In this document: positions 1 through 9,839 of the stretch, piece after piece
How positions within the stretch are numbered: the stretch's first letter is position 1
Layout of the letters: each line of letters begins with the position of its first letter
DNA from: Zizania palustris
Taxonomy: Eukaryota > Streptophyta > Magnoliopsida > Poales > Poaceae
DNA length: 64,000 nucleotides
NCBI GenBank assembly: GCA_019279435.1
Contig: JAAALK010000286.1
Coordinates: 19,177,931 to 19,241,930, forward strand
Reading direction: 5' to 3'
Made by a program: the position numbers and the translations under genes
The notes under the pieces: model-generated
What the model was told of the DNA's origin: nothing
What the model saw: the letters and a program-made list of their open reading frames with translations, nothing else
Databases searched by the model: none

Positions 1-1
1 T

Positions 2-2740
2 GGCAAGGTCCCGTCCTTGGAAGCCTATGGCTATAATTATTGGAAGACTCGCATGCGAGCCTATCTCATGAGCCAGGGTTCGGACATATGGGACATTTGC
101 GTTCACAGCACGTTTGTCATATTGCCAGTTGCTGAGCATGATTCTCCTGGTATCATCGCCCAGCATGTGAACAATAGCAAAGCGGTGAACATTTTATTTT
201 CTGGTCTAGGTCCCACTGAATTTGAGCGAGTGAGTCACCTCTCCACTGCGAGAGAGATCTGGGCTACCCTCAAGGCACACCATGAGGGAACATCACAGGT
301 CAAGGCTCGGCTCTATCAGACCTACCGGCGTGAATATGAGAATTTCACACAGAAGCCGGGTGAATCTGTTGAGGCTTTGTTTGGTCGCTTTCAGTCGATC
401 ATTAACAAGCTTCGGGACAACAAGGCTGAGGGTGCTCAGTTAGTCTCAGATCACGAGCAGGCGCTCAAGGTTCTTCATACCTTGGACCCAAAGATCTGGG
501 AGATCAAGGTATCATCTATCGTTGAGAGTACTTCATACGATACCTTGACCATTTCTGAGTTATTTAGCAAGCTAAAGGCCACTGAGGTAGATATCCAGTT
601 GAGATCAAATCTCACTGGCTCTGGATCAAAATCCCTGGCCCTTGCTACACCTTCTGTTGATCCCTCTGCTGTGAGTTGTGCTGGGTTCTCTTTGATGTCT
701 ATCACTGAGGACCAGCTTGAGTTGTTGGGAGATGATGATTTGTGTCTCTTTAACAACCGAGTGCGTCGTGTCTATGATAAAAGAATGTTCAAAAGACACG
801 GCACAAAATCCGGATGCTTTGAATGTGGTGATCCAGGACACTTCATCGCCGACTGCCCCAAGCGCAGTGGTTACAAGAAGGGCGCCGGGAGCAGCTTCCA
901 CGACTCCGGCAAGCATGAGAGCCCCTCCTTCAACAAGGGCAAGCCGAAGACTCGGTTCTTCAAGAAGGCCCTGAAGGACTACCGGCGAGAGAACAAGAAG
1001 CGCGACAAGGCCTTCTTCGCCGAGATGGAGAAAAGCTACTCCAAGAGATCCACGTCTTCTTCCTCTTCATCGAGCTCAAGTGATGAGGAGATTACCATCA
1101 AGAAGGGGAAGGACAAGGATGATCCGGCGGGCCTCTGCTTCATGGCCTTCGGAGACAAGCCGAAGAGCCGCTCACACCAGCGCCGAAGATCCCGCAAGAG
1201 CTTCTGCTCCATGGCTCTTGGGGATAGAGAAGAAAAGAGCTCCTCCGACGACTCCGACGACGACGATAGCAAGGTATCATCTTATGAGCGTGAAATTGTT
1301 GATTTACTAGAGAGCAATCGTCAGGAGTTAAAGTATCGGGAAAAACTGCTTAGGGGGGCTAAGAAGAGGATAGATGAGCTAGAGAGTGAGCTTGCCGTGG
1401 CCAACGGCAGAATTGAGAGTCTATCTTCTTCCCCTTGCTTGGGTGATAGCAGTGAGTGCCCGAAGTGTGAGGTGCTTTTGTGTGACCTGTCGACTTTGAA
1501 GTCCAGGTACACAGAAAGGGTTGATGAGAGGGACGCTTTGGCCACTGAGCTTGAAAGCGCTCAGCTGGAGCTGAAAAATGCTCAAGCCAATGTCGTCGCA
1601 CCCTGTGTTGATTGCCCATCGCATCTAGCTGCCTTAGCTGAGCTGAAATCCAAGGGCAATAAGCATTTGGGTGAGTTAGAGAGGTTGAGAGCTGAGCTTG
1701 CCCAAACTAGGCTAGAGCTTGAGACATTGTCAGTTCCACCCACTGTCTGTGAGAACTGCCTGTCTCTTAGAATGGAGCTGATTAAGCTAAAAGTCGGGAA
1801 GTCTGTCCAAAAAGAGAGTGAGTGTGAGACCTGCTTGTCTCAGGTGGAGGTTCTAGCTTCCTTGAGAGAGGAGCTAGCAGATTCTCAGAATGAGAACTTT
1901 TACCTCCGTTCTATCCTGAGTTGGATCAGTGCCAGAGAGCCACAGCTCGGCATGATGATCCAGCAGTTCAAGAGGCAGGATGGGTTTGGGGTAGGTTACA
2001 CCTACACCAAGGCTGACTTTGAGAGTGCCATCAGTCGGGCAGTGGAGTGGAGTAAAATGACTCCAGAGCAGAGGTATCCCAAGACTCACTCCACTGAGTC
2101 TTCCCAGGCTTGTCAGCCTAAGGATGGAGTGATCCATGAACCACCCAAAGCTCCACCCAAGAAGCCTATCTGGGTTCCTAAGCCCAAACACCTCCACTCT
2201 TCTCTAGACTCTCCTCCTGGACCCTCTCAGCCCAAGAAGACCACACCAAACACTACCAAGCCCAAGAACCCCAAGCCTCAACCACATCCCAAGAAGCCTA
2301 CCTATCATTGTGAGTATTGTCAGAGAGACGGGCATCTTGCGGAGTTTTGCTTCAGGAGGAAGCGGGTTGAGAGAGCAGAGAGGGCTCGTAGTGATCAGGT
2401 GCAGTTCTACCAGCAGGGTGGTAGACTGTGTGTTCCTCGGCGCGGGGAGAGGCTAGAGGCCAGGCCGCGTCGTGTAGGTGGTGGTAGAGGAGACGGCTTT
2501 CTAGCCCGTGCTCCAGTTGGTGGTGTTCGTTCCGGCAGAGTCCCAGACCGAGTTGGCTACGGTTCTGGACCTCGTGGCCGTAGGGTTAGGAAGAACCATG
2601 GACCGCGCTTTGAGCCGCGTTTTGGTCCAAACTCTTTTGATGGTTTTCGCTTTCCATCTTTTGAGCAGATGGCTCGACACTGGTTTAGCTCTTTTGCTAA
2701 ACCTGGTGCCGGACCATTTGCTCCCACTCACAGACATTGA
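2..2740 (+). CDS. gag: Gag polyprotein of Sirevirus copy 1 (5' partial)
   Basis: The frame is open from base 2 to the TGA at 2738-2740 (913 codons visible). Gag builds the virus-like particle and packages element RNA. The N-terminal part is the UBN2/copia gag domain (YNYWKTRM near the start, then the helical region to about nt 570). A first CCHC knuckle (CFECGDPGHFIADC) lies at nt 815-856 and a second (CEYCQRDGHLAEFC) at 2309-2350. Between them are a Ser/Asp-rich acidic stretch (about 1045-1275) and long heptad-like segments (about 1280-1900) suggesting coiled coil. The tail after the second knuckle is rich in Arg and Gly. No internal stop is present, whereas the copy 2 homologue has TAG in place of a Trp codon. 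The true ATG lies outside the window. Confidence 0.88.
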   Translation, partial: GKVPSLEAYGYNYWKTRMRAYLMSQGSDIWDICVHSTFVILPVAEHDSPGIIAQHVNNSKAVNILFSGLGPTEFERVSHLSTAREIWATLKAHHEGTSQVKARLYQTYRREYENFTQKPGESVEALFGRFQSIINKLRDNKAEGAQLVSDHEQALKVLHTLDPKIWEIKVSSIVESTSYDTLTISELFSKLKATEVDIQLRSNLTGSGSKSLALATPSVDPSAVSCAGFSLMSITEDQLELLGDDDLCLFNNRVRRVYDKRMFKRHGTKSGCFECGDPGHFIADCPKRSGYKKGAGSSFHDSGKHESPSFNKGKPKTRFFKKALKDYRRENKKRDKAFFAEMEKSYSKRSTSSSSSSSSSDEEITIKKGKDKDDPAGLCFMAFGDKPKSRSHQRRRSRKSFCSMALGDREEKSSSDDSDDDDSKVSSYEREIVDLLESNRQELKYREKLLRGAKKRIDELESELAVANGRIESLSSSPCLGDSSECPKCEVLLCDLSTLKSRYTERVDERDALATELESAQLELKNAQANVVAPCVDCPSHLAALAELKSKGNKHLGELERLRAELAQTRLELETLSVPPTVCENCLSLRMELIKLKVGKSVQKESECETCLSQVEVLASLREELADSQNENFYLRSILSWISAREPQLGMMIQQFKRQDGFGVGYTYTKADFESAISRAVEWSKMTPEQRYPKTHSTESSQACQPKDGVIHEPPKAPPKKPIWVPKPKHLHSSLDSPPGPSQPKKTTPNTTKPKNPKPQPHPKKPTYHCEYCQRDGHLAEFCFRRKRVERAERARSDQVQFYQQGGRLCVPRRGERLEARPRRVGGGRGDGFLARAPVGGVRSGRVPDRVGYGSGPRGRRVRKNHGPRFEPRFGPNSFDGFRFPSFEQMARHWFSSFAKPGAGPFAPTHRH

Positions 2741-3786
2741 TTGTGCAGGACCGGGGACTGGAGGATGTTTGGATCATGGACTCAGGATGCTCTCGCCACA
2801 TGACGGGACATCGCAGATGGTTCTCCAGTCTCACTCCCCCGATCTCCAAAGAGTACATTACATTCGGGAACAGCGGTCAAGGGAAATTTTCTGAGCAGAT
2901 GCACAGTGAGTTTGAGATGAGCCTCATGGGTGAGCTTAAGTACTTTTTAGGGCTCCAGATCAAGCAGACCAAGGACGGCACTTTCATCCACCAAGGTAAG
3001 TACACTCGTGATATGCTTAAGAAATTTGACTTTGGTGGTGAATTGAAGCCGCAGATGACCCCGATGGGTACTTCTGGGGGTTTGGACAAGGACGAGAGCG
3101 GTGTCAAGGTCAATGAGAGAGAATTTCGAGGGATGATCGGTTCGCTGTTGTACTTGACGGCAACAAGACCGGACATACAGTTCGCCGTGGGCCTTTGCGC
3201 GCGTTTTCAGTCTTCACCACGCGCATCTCACCGGCAGGCTGTCAAGCGCATTTTCAGGTATCTCACCTATGCGCCTAATCTTGGTCTTTATTATTCAGCA
3301 TCATCATCACTTGATTTATCTGGCTTTTCGGACGCCGACTTTGGTGGGTGCCGGTTGGATCGCAAGTCGACTTCCGGTACTTGCCAGTTTCTTGGTTCTT
3401 CCCTTGTATCTTGGTCTTCTCGAAAGCAATCTGGAGTTGCTCTTTCGACCACAGAGGCTGAGTATGTAGCTGCTGCTAGCTGCTGCTCACAGTTGGTTTG
3501 GATGATTTCTACTCTACGAGACTTTGGGTTATTCTTTCCTACCAGGGTTCCATTGTTTTGCGACAGCACTAGTGCTATTAGTGTAGGGAAAAACTCGTGT
3601 CTTCATTCAAAAACCAAACATATTGATGTGCGCTTTCACTTCTTGCGGGATCAATATGAGAAAGGTGTCATTGACCTTATTCATGTTGATACCCATCATC
3701 AGTTGGCTGACATTTTCACCAAACCCCTAGATCAGTCTACTTTTGAGCGTTTAAGAGGGGATTTGGGTGTTGTGTATCCTTTTTAG
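2701..3786 (+). pseudogene. pol: Pol remnant of copy 1: protease start fused in frame to RT tail and RNase H
   Basis: The frame is -1 relative to gag and opens right after a TAA at 2698-2700, so gag and pol overlap by about 40 nt. It begins with the aspartic protease motif (WIMDSGCSRHMTG), runs to a GQGK lysine codon ending at 2886, then jumps to FSEQMH, which in copies 2 and 3 lies after the YVDD motif of reverse transcriptase. After that come the RT tail, the RNase H domain (GFSDADFGG, STTEAEY) and the C-terminal KTKHID and ADIFTKPL motifs, ending with TAG at 3784-3786. Integrase and the RT palm are missing, so the product cannot replicate alone. The fused frame has no stops. The fusion point is phase 0 and matches a GT-AG intron; see the findings. 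Confidence 0.88.
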
Positions 3787-5100
3787 GATATTTTGCGTCA
3801 GTTTTCCTTCTTCTTTACTCTTTTCTTGAGTCTTTCTGTGTGTGTTCATATCATACATATTCACATATCACACTTTAGAGATGCTTCTGTTATATGATTG
3901 AACTGCTTTACGTATTCTAGCTGGTACATGCTTTCGAATACTTGTCGATGATCATGCTTTGCTTCAGTTCAAATGATATGCAGATATCTGTCATATGCAT
4001 GGCTTTTACGCTTTCAACTTGAAAAATGATCACCATTGCTTCTGGTAACTAGCATGTGTAGGCTGAGTGCTTTTGCTGTCTGTTGCATGCCTTGTAGCCA
4101 GTTCATCACATAGATGCAGATATGCAACTTGGACATCTTTATGCTTTAACATGGAATATGTGCTATAAAAATCAAAAATGAATGAAAATTCCATGCCTTT
4201 TTATGCTTAAGTTGAAAAGATCCAAGTGGGTTTGCTTTGTCGCATTATATTGTTCTGGACTGCTTACCATAGCACGTTGGTATGAACTAGAACAGTGTAG
4301 TGTATGCCGAGACCAATGTCTTAAGCTTCTGATGGCTCAGTTTTGGCCTAGGCTTGACTTGGTCGGTTAGCATAAGGTTTGACATGCAAATAACCCTTGG
4401 CACAAATGACAAAGGAGAATGAAAAAGCCTGAACTTTAAAAGGATAACAAGCTTGCTGAAGCATTTTGTTTTGAACAATGCTTATCTTGGTAGATATCAG
4501 TTAGCTTCTGCATCTCATGCTTTACCTTGCTTGTTTACTAGCAAATGTGGTGATGCTTTTATTTGCAAAAACTGAAAAATGCGTGCTAAATGACTTTCTT
4601 TCGATATCATCTGTTGCACTGATCATGTCATGTGTCTGAGACAGTATCTCTTTTGCTATACTTGTTAGATACTGTATTTGCAGTCAATCATATTTGAGAA
4701 GCATGCTTTCTACACTCCACCTGCACCCCAGTTGCATTCACTGCCTATTTTGAGGGGGAGTTGCATTTCAGGGGGAGTCTGTGTCTCTTTTTGAGTGCTT
4801 GATGAGTTCACTTGTCAACAAGGGGGAGAAAATTGGGATCAGAGTTTAAGGGGGAGTTCTTACTCTGTTGATATCCTTGTTGTTTTGAAATTGCACTCAT
4901 TTTGAGCTTGTGTGTTTTGGTTAACCATAATGACCGTCTCTTGCTTTTGTTTGGCTTTTGGTCATTAAGGTTAAACTTTTACCTTATTTTTCTTCTTCTT
5001 TGTTTTCTTGTGTTTTGTTTTCGTGTTTCCACACTTGTTCACAGGTGCTGAAGAGCTGAGAATTGAGGAGTGTTGACAATGCACTCATCAAGGGGGAGAT
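3787..5100 (+). promoter_or_regulatory. Sirevirus pol-to-LTR leader with multiple polypurine tracts
   Basis: This stretch has no convincing coding frame. It contains at least five AGGGGGAG cores, near 4752, 4769, 4821, 4848 and 5091; the last sits directly before the LTR start at 5101 and is the likely primer for plus-strand DNA synthesis. The same tracts occur, reverse complemented, in copies 2 and 3. Repeated PPTs are a described feature of Sireviruses. The function of the extra tracts is not shown by the sequence. Confidence 0.75.
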
Positions 5101-6490
5101 TGAGGAGCCATGCTGAATAGCGTGGGCCTCATGGCTCCAGAAGTGATGAGTCATTGTCAACGATAGTCAAAGAGGACTGAAGAAAAGAAGAGATCTGCTG
5201 TTTCATGGGCCGCGTGTGACTCAGGTACACGGGCAGCGAGCGACTGTCGGGCAGAGGAGGCTGCGAAGTCGGGCTGGCCCAATCCGGGTGCATGGGCCAG
5301 AAGCAGTAGAAGACCCACTGGGCTGTTGACCAGGACTGACTCAGGTACACGGGCGGTGAGCGATTGCCGGGCTGAGAGAGCTGCGGAGTCGGGCCGGCCC
5401 AATCCGGGTACCTGGTGCAAAGCTGGTGGAGGCTTTGTCAGTTTCGGCGTAAAACTGACAACCGTTGATTCTGTATCCGACTGTCCAGAAGAGTAGCTTC
5501 CGGATATGTCATCTGTTACTCTAGGCCCACAGTCAGTCAGTTGTGTCTGTAAAAATACCTAAGGGCAGTAGAGTCTTTTTATGTATTTTTGAGTCTGTAA
5601 AAACCCTAAGGGGCTGGTAGAATATTCCTAGTGTTGGGCTGCCTATAAATAGCACCCCAATCCCTAGGGTTTGTACTACCCTTTTGTGCTGAAATCAAAT
5701 CCTCCCATTGGGTCACTTTTGTCTCTCGTTTCTCTCTCCTGTGTGCGCCGCCAGGACTTGCTCCTCTCTGTACGTGAGTTATTTTGGCTCAAATCTCTTG
5801 GATGCATTTAATCCTTGGTCCCTGGTGAATTTATTGGTTGCATTTTGTTCGGTTTGGGGAGTTATTGCTTTGGATTCAGGCTGGTGAATTTATTTCTTGA
5901 GGAGAAGCTTCTTCCGTTGCTTCTGTTCTTCACAAACCGTGTACTAGTTCTTGCTGTTGCAAGTAGTACTACTTTCCTGTAGCTACAGTAGTTTGTGCAG
6001 CTTTTCACCTTCTACTGCACAGCTTTTTGATCGAAGCTGACAGGGTGTAGTACCTTTTCTGGCTGTCTCTTGCGAAGCCTTTCTCTGTTCGAAGCCCCTC
6101 AGCTCCGTGAGACAGGCTTCGACTTAGCATCTTCGAAGGCTTTGCTCTAATCTTCGATTTTCTGTGTGGGGTCTGTTTTGATATGCTTCGAAGTATTTTT
6201 GTGAACGGACAGCATCGCATACTTCGATCGACAGTGCGAAGGTACTCCGGCCCTAGCTGTTCTAAGTTCACACTTCGTTAAGTCTCGAAGTTGTCATCGA
6301 AGTTTGCCCTTCCACTTAGCTTCGCATCGATCTTTCGGTAGCATGTCACCCTTCGCCTCTCTTTTCAGAGCTTGATCTTTTCGAAGGTAGGGCATTGGCT
6401 TCGGACTTGCATTTCTATCGCGTGACAGACTTTGCTTCTTTGTTCGAAGGTTGTCTGTTTGTGTGTTGTGTTCGAAGCTTTCTGTTCGAA
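5101..6490 (+). repeat. 3' LTR of Sirevirus copy 1, truncated at its right end
   Basis: The LTR starts TGAGGAGCC directly after the last polypurine tract. It matches the first part of the copy 2 LTRs and of the solo LTR at 43104-45178 (read on the minus strand). A TATA box (CCTATAAATAG) lies near 5643. From about 6060 it becomes rich in TTCGAAG words. The usual LTR end (TTCGGTCCTACA) is missing; at about 6490 the sequence passes into gypsy coding sequence, so roughly the last 0.3-0.6 kb has been lost. Confidence 0.8.
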
Positions 6491-7330
6491 GGTAGCTGAG
6501 GCCGAGCGTGATGCTATCTTCGAAGAGATCCGCCCTCGGTCAGCTACCAAAAAGGTATGGCGAGAGAAGCCAGTTGAGATAACCAACCCGACTCCTAGTC
6601 CGAGCGACGACGACGACGACTTGCTTGACGACGATTACTCGCCCGTCTTTGAGGGGCCCACACCTTAGGCGATGGACATCAACATCGTCACATTACCCGT
6701 CGAGTTTGCATCACCACGGGACGAGGCCGAGGTCGCTCAATTTAACCTCGGTCCGCGCAACGCCAACTTCGAGAAGCCCGAGGACTCGGCTCGCCATATA
6801 AAGCCCCTATATGTCAGGGGTCACATTGATGGGAAGCCGATTTCCCGGATGCTCGTCGACGGTGGCGCCACTGTTAACCTGATGCCTATTCATTGTTGAA
6901 GAAACTTGGCAGGGACGAAGATGACCTGAAGAAGACTAACTTGATGCTCAACGGCTTCAACGGCGAGAGCTCCGAGGCCAAGGGAGTACTCTCTATGGAG
7001 TTGACGGTGGGCAACAAGACGTTGCCAACAGTGTTCTTTGTCATTGACGTACAAGGTAACTATAGCGTGTTACTCGGGCACGACTGGATTCACGCGAACT
7101 GTTGCATCCCTTCTACTCTGCACTAGTGCCTGATACAGTGGGATGGTGATGAGATAGAAGTCATCCCCGCGGATACTTTGGCCCAAGTAGCATTGGCCGA
7201 TGTATCAGTCGACGCCGTCCATAACAAAGTAGAGTGTCTATCAGGTAGAGATCTTTCGGATTATGACTTTGTTAGTGTATCCGGAGGACGGTTTGTACCA
7301 GTGCCTGTAAAGCCGGCTGGAGTAGCACGA
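6490..7330 (+). pseudogene. G1 gag tail and aspartic protease remnant
   Basis: An acidic linker (SDDDDDLLDDDYSP) is followed by the protease core LVDGGATVNLMP near 6855-6890. The active-site triad is DGG rather than DSG/DTG, which may be a mutation. A TAG at 6666-6668 interrupts the linker and one extra base near 6890 shifts the frame; reading continues (KKLGRDEDDLKKT, then LLGHDWIH) to a TAG near 7126. Confidence 0.75.
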
Positions 7331-7350
7331 CAATTTTTGTATTAGTAGTC

Positions 7351-8730
7351 ATGTCTAGCAAAAATAATCTAGATTGGCTAAAGTCTCGAGTGGAGCAGTA
7401 TCGGTCTAATAAAGACGGTATTGCGGAAGCCATCGAGGACTTTAGCGAAGTAGAAAAATTAGGGCAAGGTTTTGCGTCGGTCGATCCCTTGGAGGAAGTC
7501 GATATAGGTAATGGTAGCGTCCCAAGGCCGACTTTTGTAAACCAACATTTACAGCCCGATGTAAAGGCTGAAGTAATAAATTTACTTCGGTCATATGTCG
7601 ATTGTTTCACATGGGAGTATAGTGAAATGCCAGGGCTAAGCCGCGAGCTCGTGGTGCATCGACTGCCCATCAAGTCCGGATTTAGGCCTTATAAACAGCC
7701 CCCGTCGTTTTAATTCGGCCGTCTATGACCAAGTTAAAGAGGAAGTGGAACGACTACTTAAGGCTGAATTTATTAGGCCATGCAGGTACACGGAATGGGT
7801 TGCTAACATTGTGCCTGTAGAGAAGAAAGGGAGCGGCAAGATATGAATATGCATTGATTTCAGGGATCTGAACAGGGCCACTCCAAAAGATGAGTATCCA
7901 ATGCCAATAGCCGACATGCTGATCAACGATGCTTCAGGACACAAGGTACTAAGTTTTCTTGATGGCAATGCCGGTTATAATCAAATCTTTATGGCCGAAG
8001 AGGACGTCTATAAGACTGCCTTTTGATGCCCTGGTTTTGTCGGTTTGTTCGAGTGGGTCGTCATGACTTTTGGTTTGAAAAATGCCGACGCCACGTATCA
8101 GCACGCTATGAACTTGATCTTTCATGACTTGTTAGGAGTCATGTTAGAAGTTTACATCGATGATGTCGTGGTCAAATCGGACGCTATGGGAAACCATTTA
8201 GCCGATTTGAAGGTTGCTTTCGATAGGATGCGGTAGTATGGGTTGAAAATGAACCCACTCAAGTGTGCTTTTGGTGTGTCTTCGGGTAAGTTCTTAGGTT
8301 TCATGATTCATGAGAGAGGTATAGAAATCGATCCTAAGAGACTTGAGAAGATTAGAAACGTTACAGCGTCGACATGCAAGAAGGATGTGCAAAAGTTTCT
8401 AGGCAAGTTGAACTATTTGCGTCACTTTATATCCAACTTGTCCGGCAAGATTGATGCCTTTGTCCCCATACTCCGGTTAACAAATGAAGCCGAGTTCACT
8501 TGGGGGGCAAGCCAGCAAAGTGCTTTTGAGAAAATCAAGGAATGCTTGTCATCACCGCCCGTGGTGAGAGCACCCAAGGCCAGGATTCCATTTCGGTTAT
8601 ACATCGCCGCTGAAGATAGCGTGATTGGAGCCGTGCTAACCCAGGAGGTGGAGGGAAAGGAGTACATCATCACATTCTTGAGCCACCGCCTGCTGGACGC
8701 CAAAACCAGGTACGCGTTTGTGGAGTGATT
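7351..8730 (+). pseudogene. G1 reverse transcriptase remnant
   Basis: The order is the RT N-terminal extension (VDCFTWEYSEMPGLSR near 7600), a frameshift at about 7700, the fingers and palm (CIDFRDLNRATPKDEYPMP), LDGNAGYNQI, and the catalytic YIDDVVVKSD near 8154-8185, followed by the connection and start of RNase H (SVIGAVLTQEVEG). A TGA near 8024 and a TAG near 8234 interrupt the frame. The YxDD motif identifies the domain; the gene is dead. Confidence 0.85.
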
Positions 8731-9440
8731 ATGTTTATCACTTTATTACGCGTGCACCAAGTTACACCATTATCTTCTCCCCACCACATGTGTTGTCGTT
8801 TGCCAAACCGATGTTATAAAGCACATGTTACAGAAACTGATTCTAAGTGGAAGAATCGGAAAATGGGTTTACGCGTTGATTGAGTACGATTTGGCCTAGG
8901 AGCCCCTAAGAGCGATGAAAGGCCAAGTCGTAGCTAACTTTATAGTTGATCATCTCATAGATGCTAGCTGGAGTGATGCTATCGCTCTAGTTGAGGTAGT
9001 GCCATGGAAAATCTATTTTGATGGTTTGACTTGCAAGAATGGCTAGGGTATTGGAGTGGTTCTCATATCACCTAATGGTATGTGCTTTGAAACCTCGGCC
9101 CGACTAGAGTTTTCTTCCACTAATAACCAAGCCGAATACAAAGCTTTGTTGCTGGGTCTTGAGCTACTAGAGTCTGTAGGCGCTAAGCATGTTCACGCGT
9201 ACAGTGATTCATTATTAGTAGTACAACAAGTAGCCAATAATGCCCAATGTTTTAATGGCTTGCTGAATAGCTACTTGGACAAATGCCTACACATAGTTGC
9301 CACTTTTAATGATTTCAAAATATCTCACGTGTCAAGAGAAGCCAATTCAATCGCTAATGATTTGGCTCAGCAAGCATCTGGCTACCAAGTCAAGAGAGGG
9401 AAATTTTCTGTATTGGAGAAGCCGATGTTTGGTCTCGCTG
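8731..9440 (+). pseudogene. G1 RNase H end and archaeal-type RNase H (aRNH) remnant
   Basis: The end of the pol RNase H is frameshifted at 8728. From about 9003 a second RNase H follows (KIYFDGLTCKNG, then GIGVVLISPNG, TNNQAEYKALLLGLELL, and HAYSDSLLVVQQV), with one TAG at 9043. This is the dual RNase H arrangement of plant Tat gypsy elements. The acidic residues D, E and D expected of an RNase H core are visible. Confidence 0.75.
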
Positions 9441-9680
9441 CTGAAGCCAGTAATGCTAGACATGCGCACCCTTCGGGTCGAAGCCCTCGGGTCGCCGAAG
9501 GCCACCGCATGCCGGAGCCCCTGGATCGAAGTGCTCCGCCCACCGAGGGGTCCGGCATGCCAGAGCCTATAGTCCGAAGCCGATCGGACGGGGAAGGCTC
9601 TCTAGGGTCCGAACCCTCCGAAGGGCTCCGACCCAGCACACTCCGAACAGCCACTTCGGCCAGGCTTCGGCAGAAGCTAG
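9441..9680 (+). repeat. TTCGG/CGAAG-rich stretch between aRNH and integrase of G1
   Basis: About 240 bp, rich in CCGAAG and CTTCGG words and far more GC-rich than the flanking coding DNA. It stays open in the surrounding frame and would encode a Pro/Ser/Arg/Gly-rich linker. The word composition resembles the tandem repeats of the G1 LTR at 11303-11570. It may be a linker expanded by local duplication or captured LTR sequence. Confidence 0.5.
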
Positions 9681-9839
9681 AATGGCTCGGGGGGCACCCC
9701 GAGGTCAGTATTTTAGAAACTTTGTCAGGAGATGGACCAGCGAGGTCCTCTGAAATCTGTGAGGGCGATTGGAGAGTCACAATCATCTGGTATTTGAAAG
9801 ACCCTAGCCAAAGGGTTGATCGGAAGGTTGGGTGACAAG

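Larger units (their letters stand above)
1..6490 (+). mobile_element. Sirevirus-type Ty1/copia element, copy 1 (spliced form, both ends incomplete)
   Basis: The element holds gag, a shortened pol, a leader with repeated AGGGGGAG tracts, and a truncated 3' LTR. The 5' LTR and the first few gag codons lie before the window; copy 2 on the other strand shows that only about four codons are missing. The large gag with coiled coils, the repeated polypurine tracts before the 3' LTR, and a PBS in copy 2 matching initiator tRNA-Met are known traits of Sireviruses. Integrase and most of reverse transcriptase are absent because sequence equivalent to 52629-54776 of copy 2 is missing precisely between 2886 and 2887. 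The 3' LTR breaks off near 6490 against gypsy sequence, so no right target duplication remains. Lineage is confident; the exact right edge is approximate. Confidence 0.9.

Noticed and set aside
2886..2887. Microhomology deletion as explanation for the missing pol segment
   Set aside because: The bases on either side of the join do not overlap between donor and acceptor flanks of copy 2, and the missing segment starts GTAAGT and ends AG.
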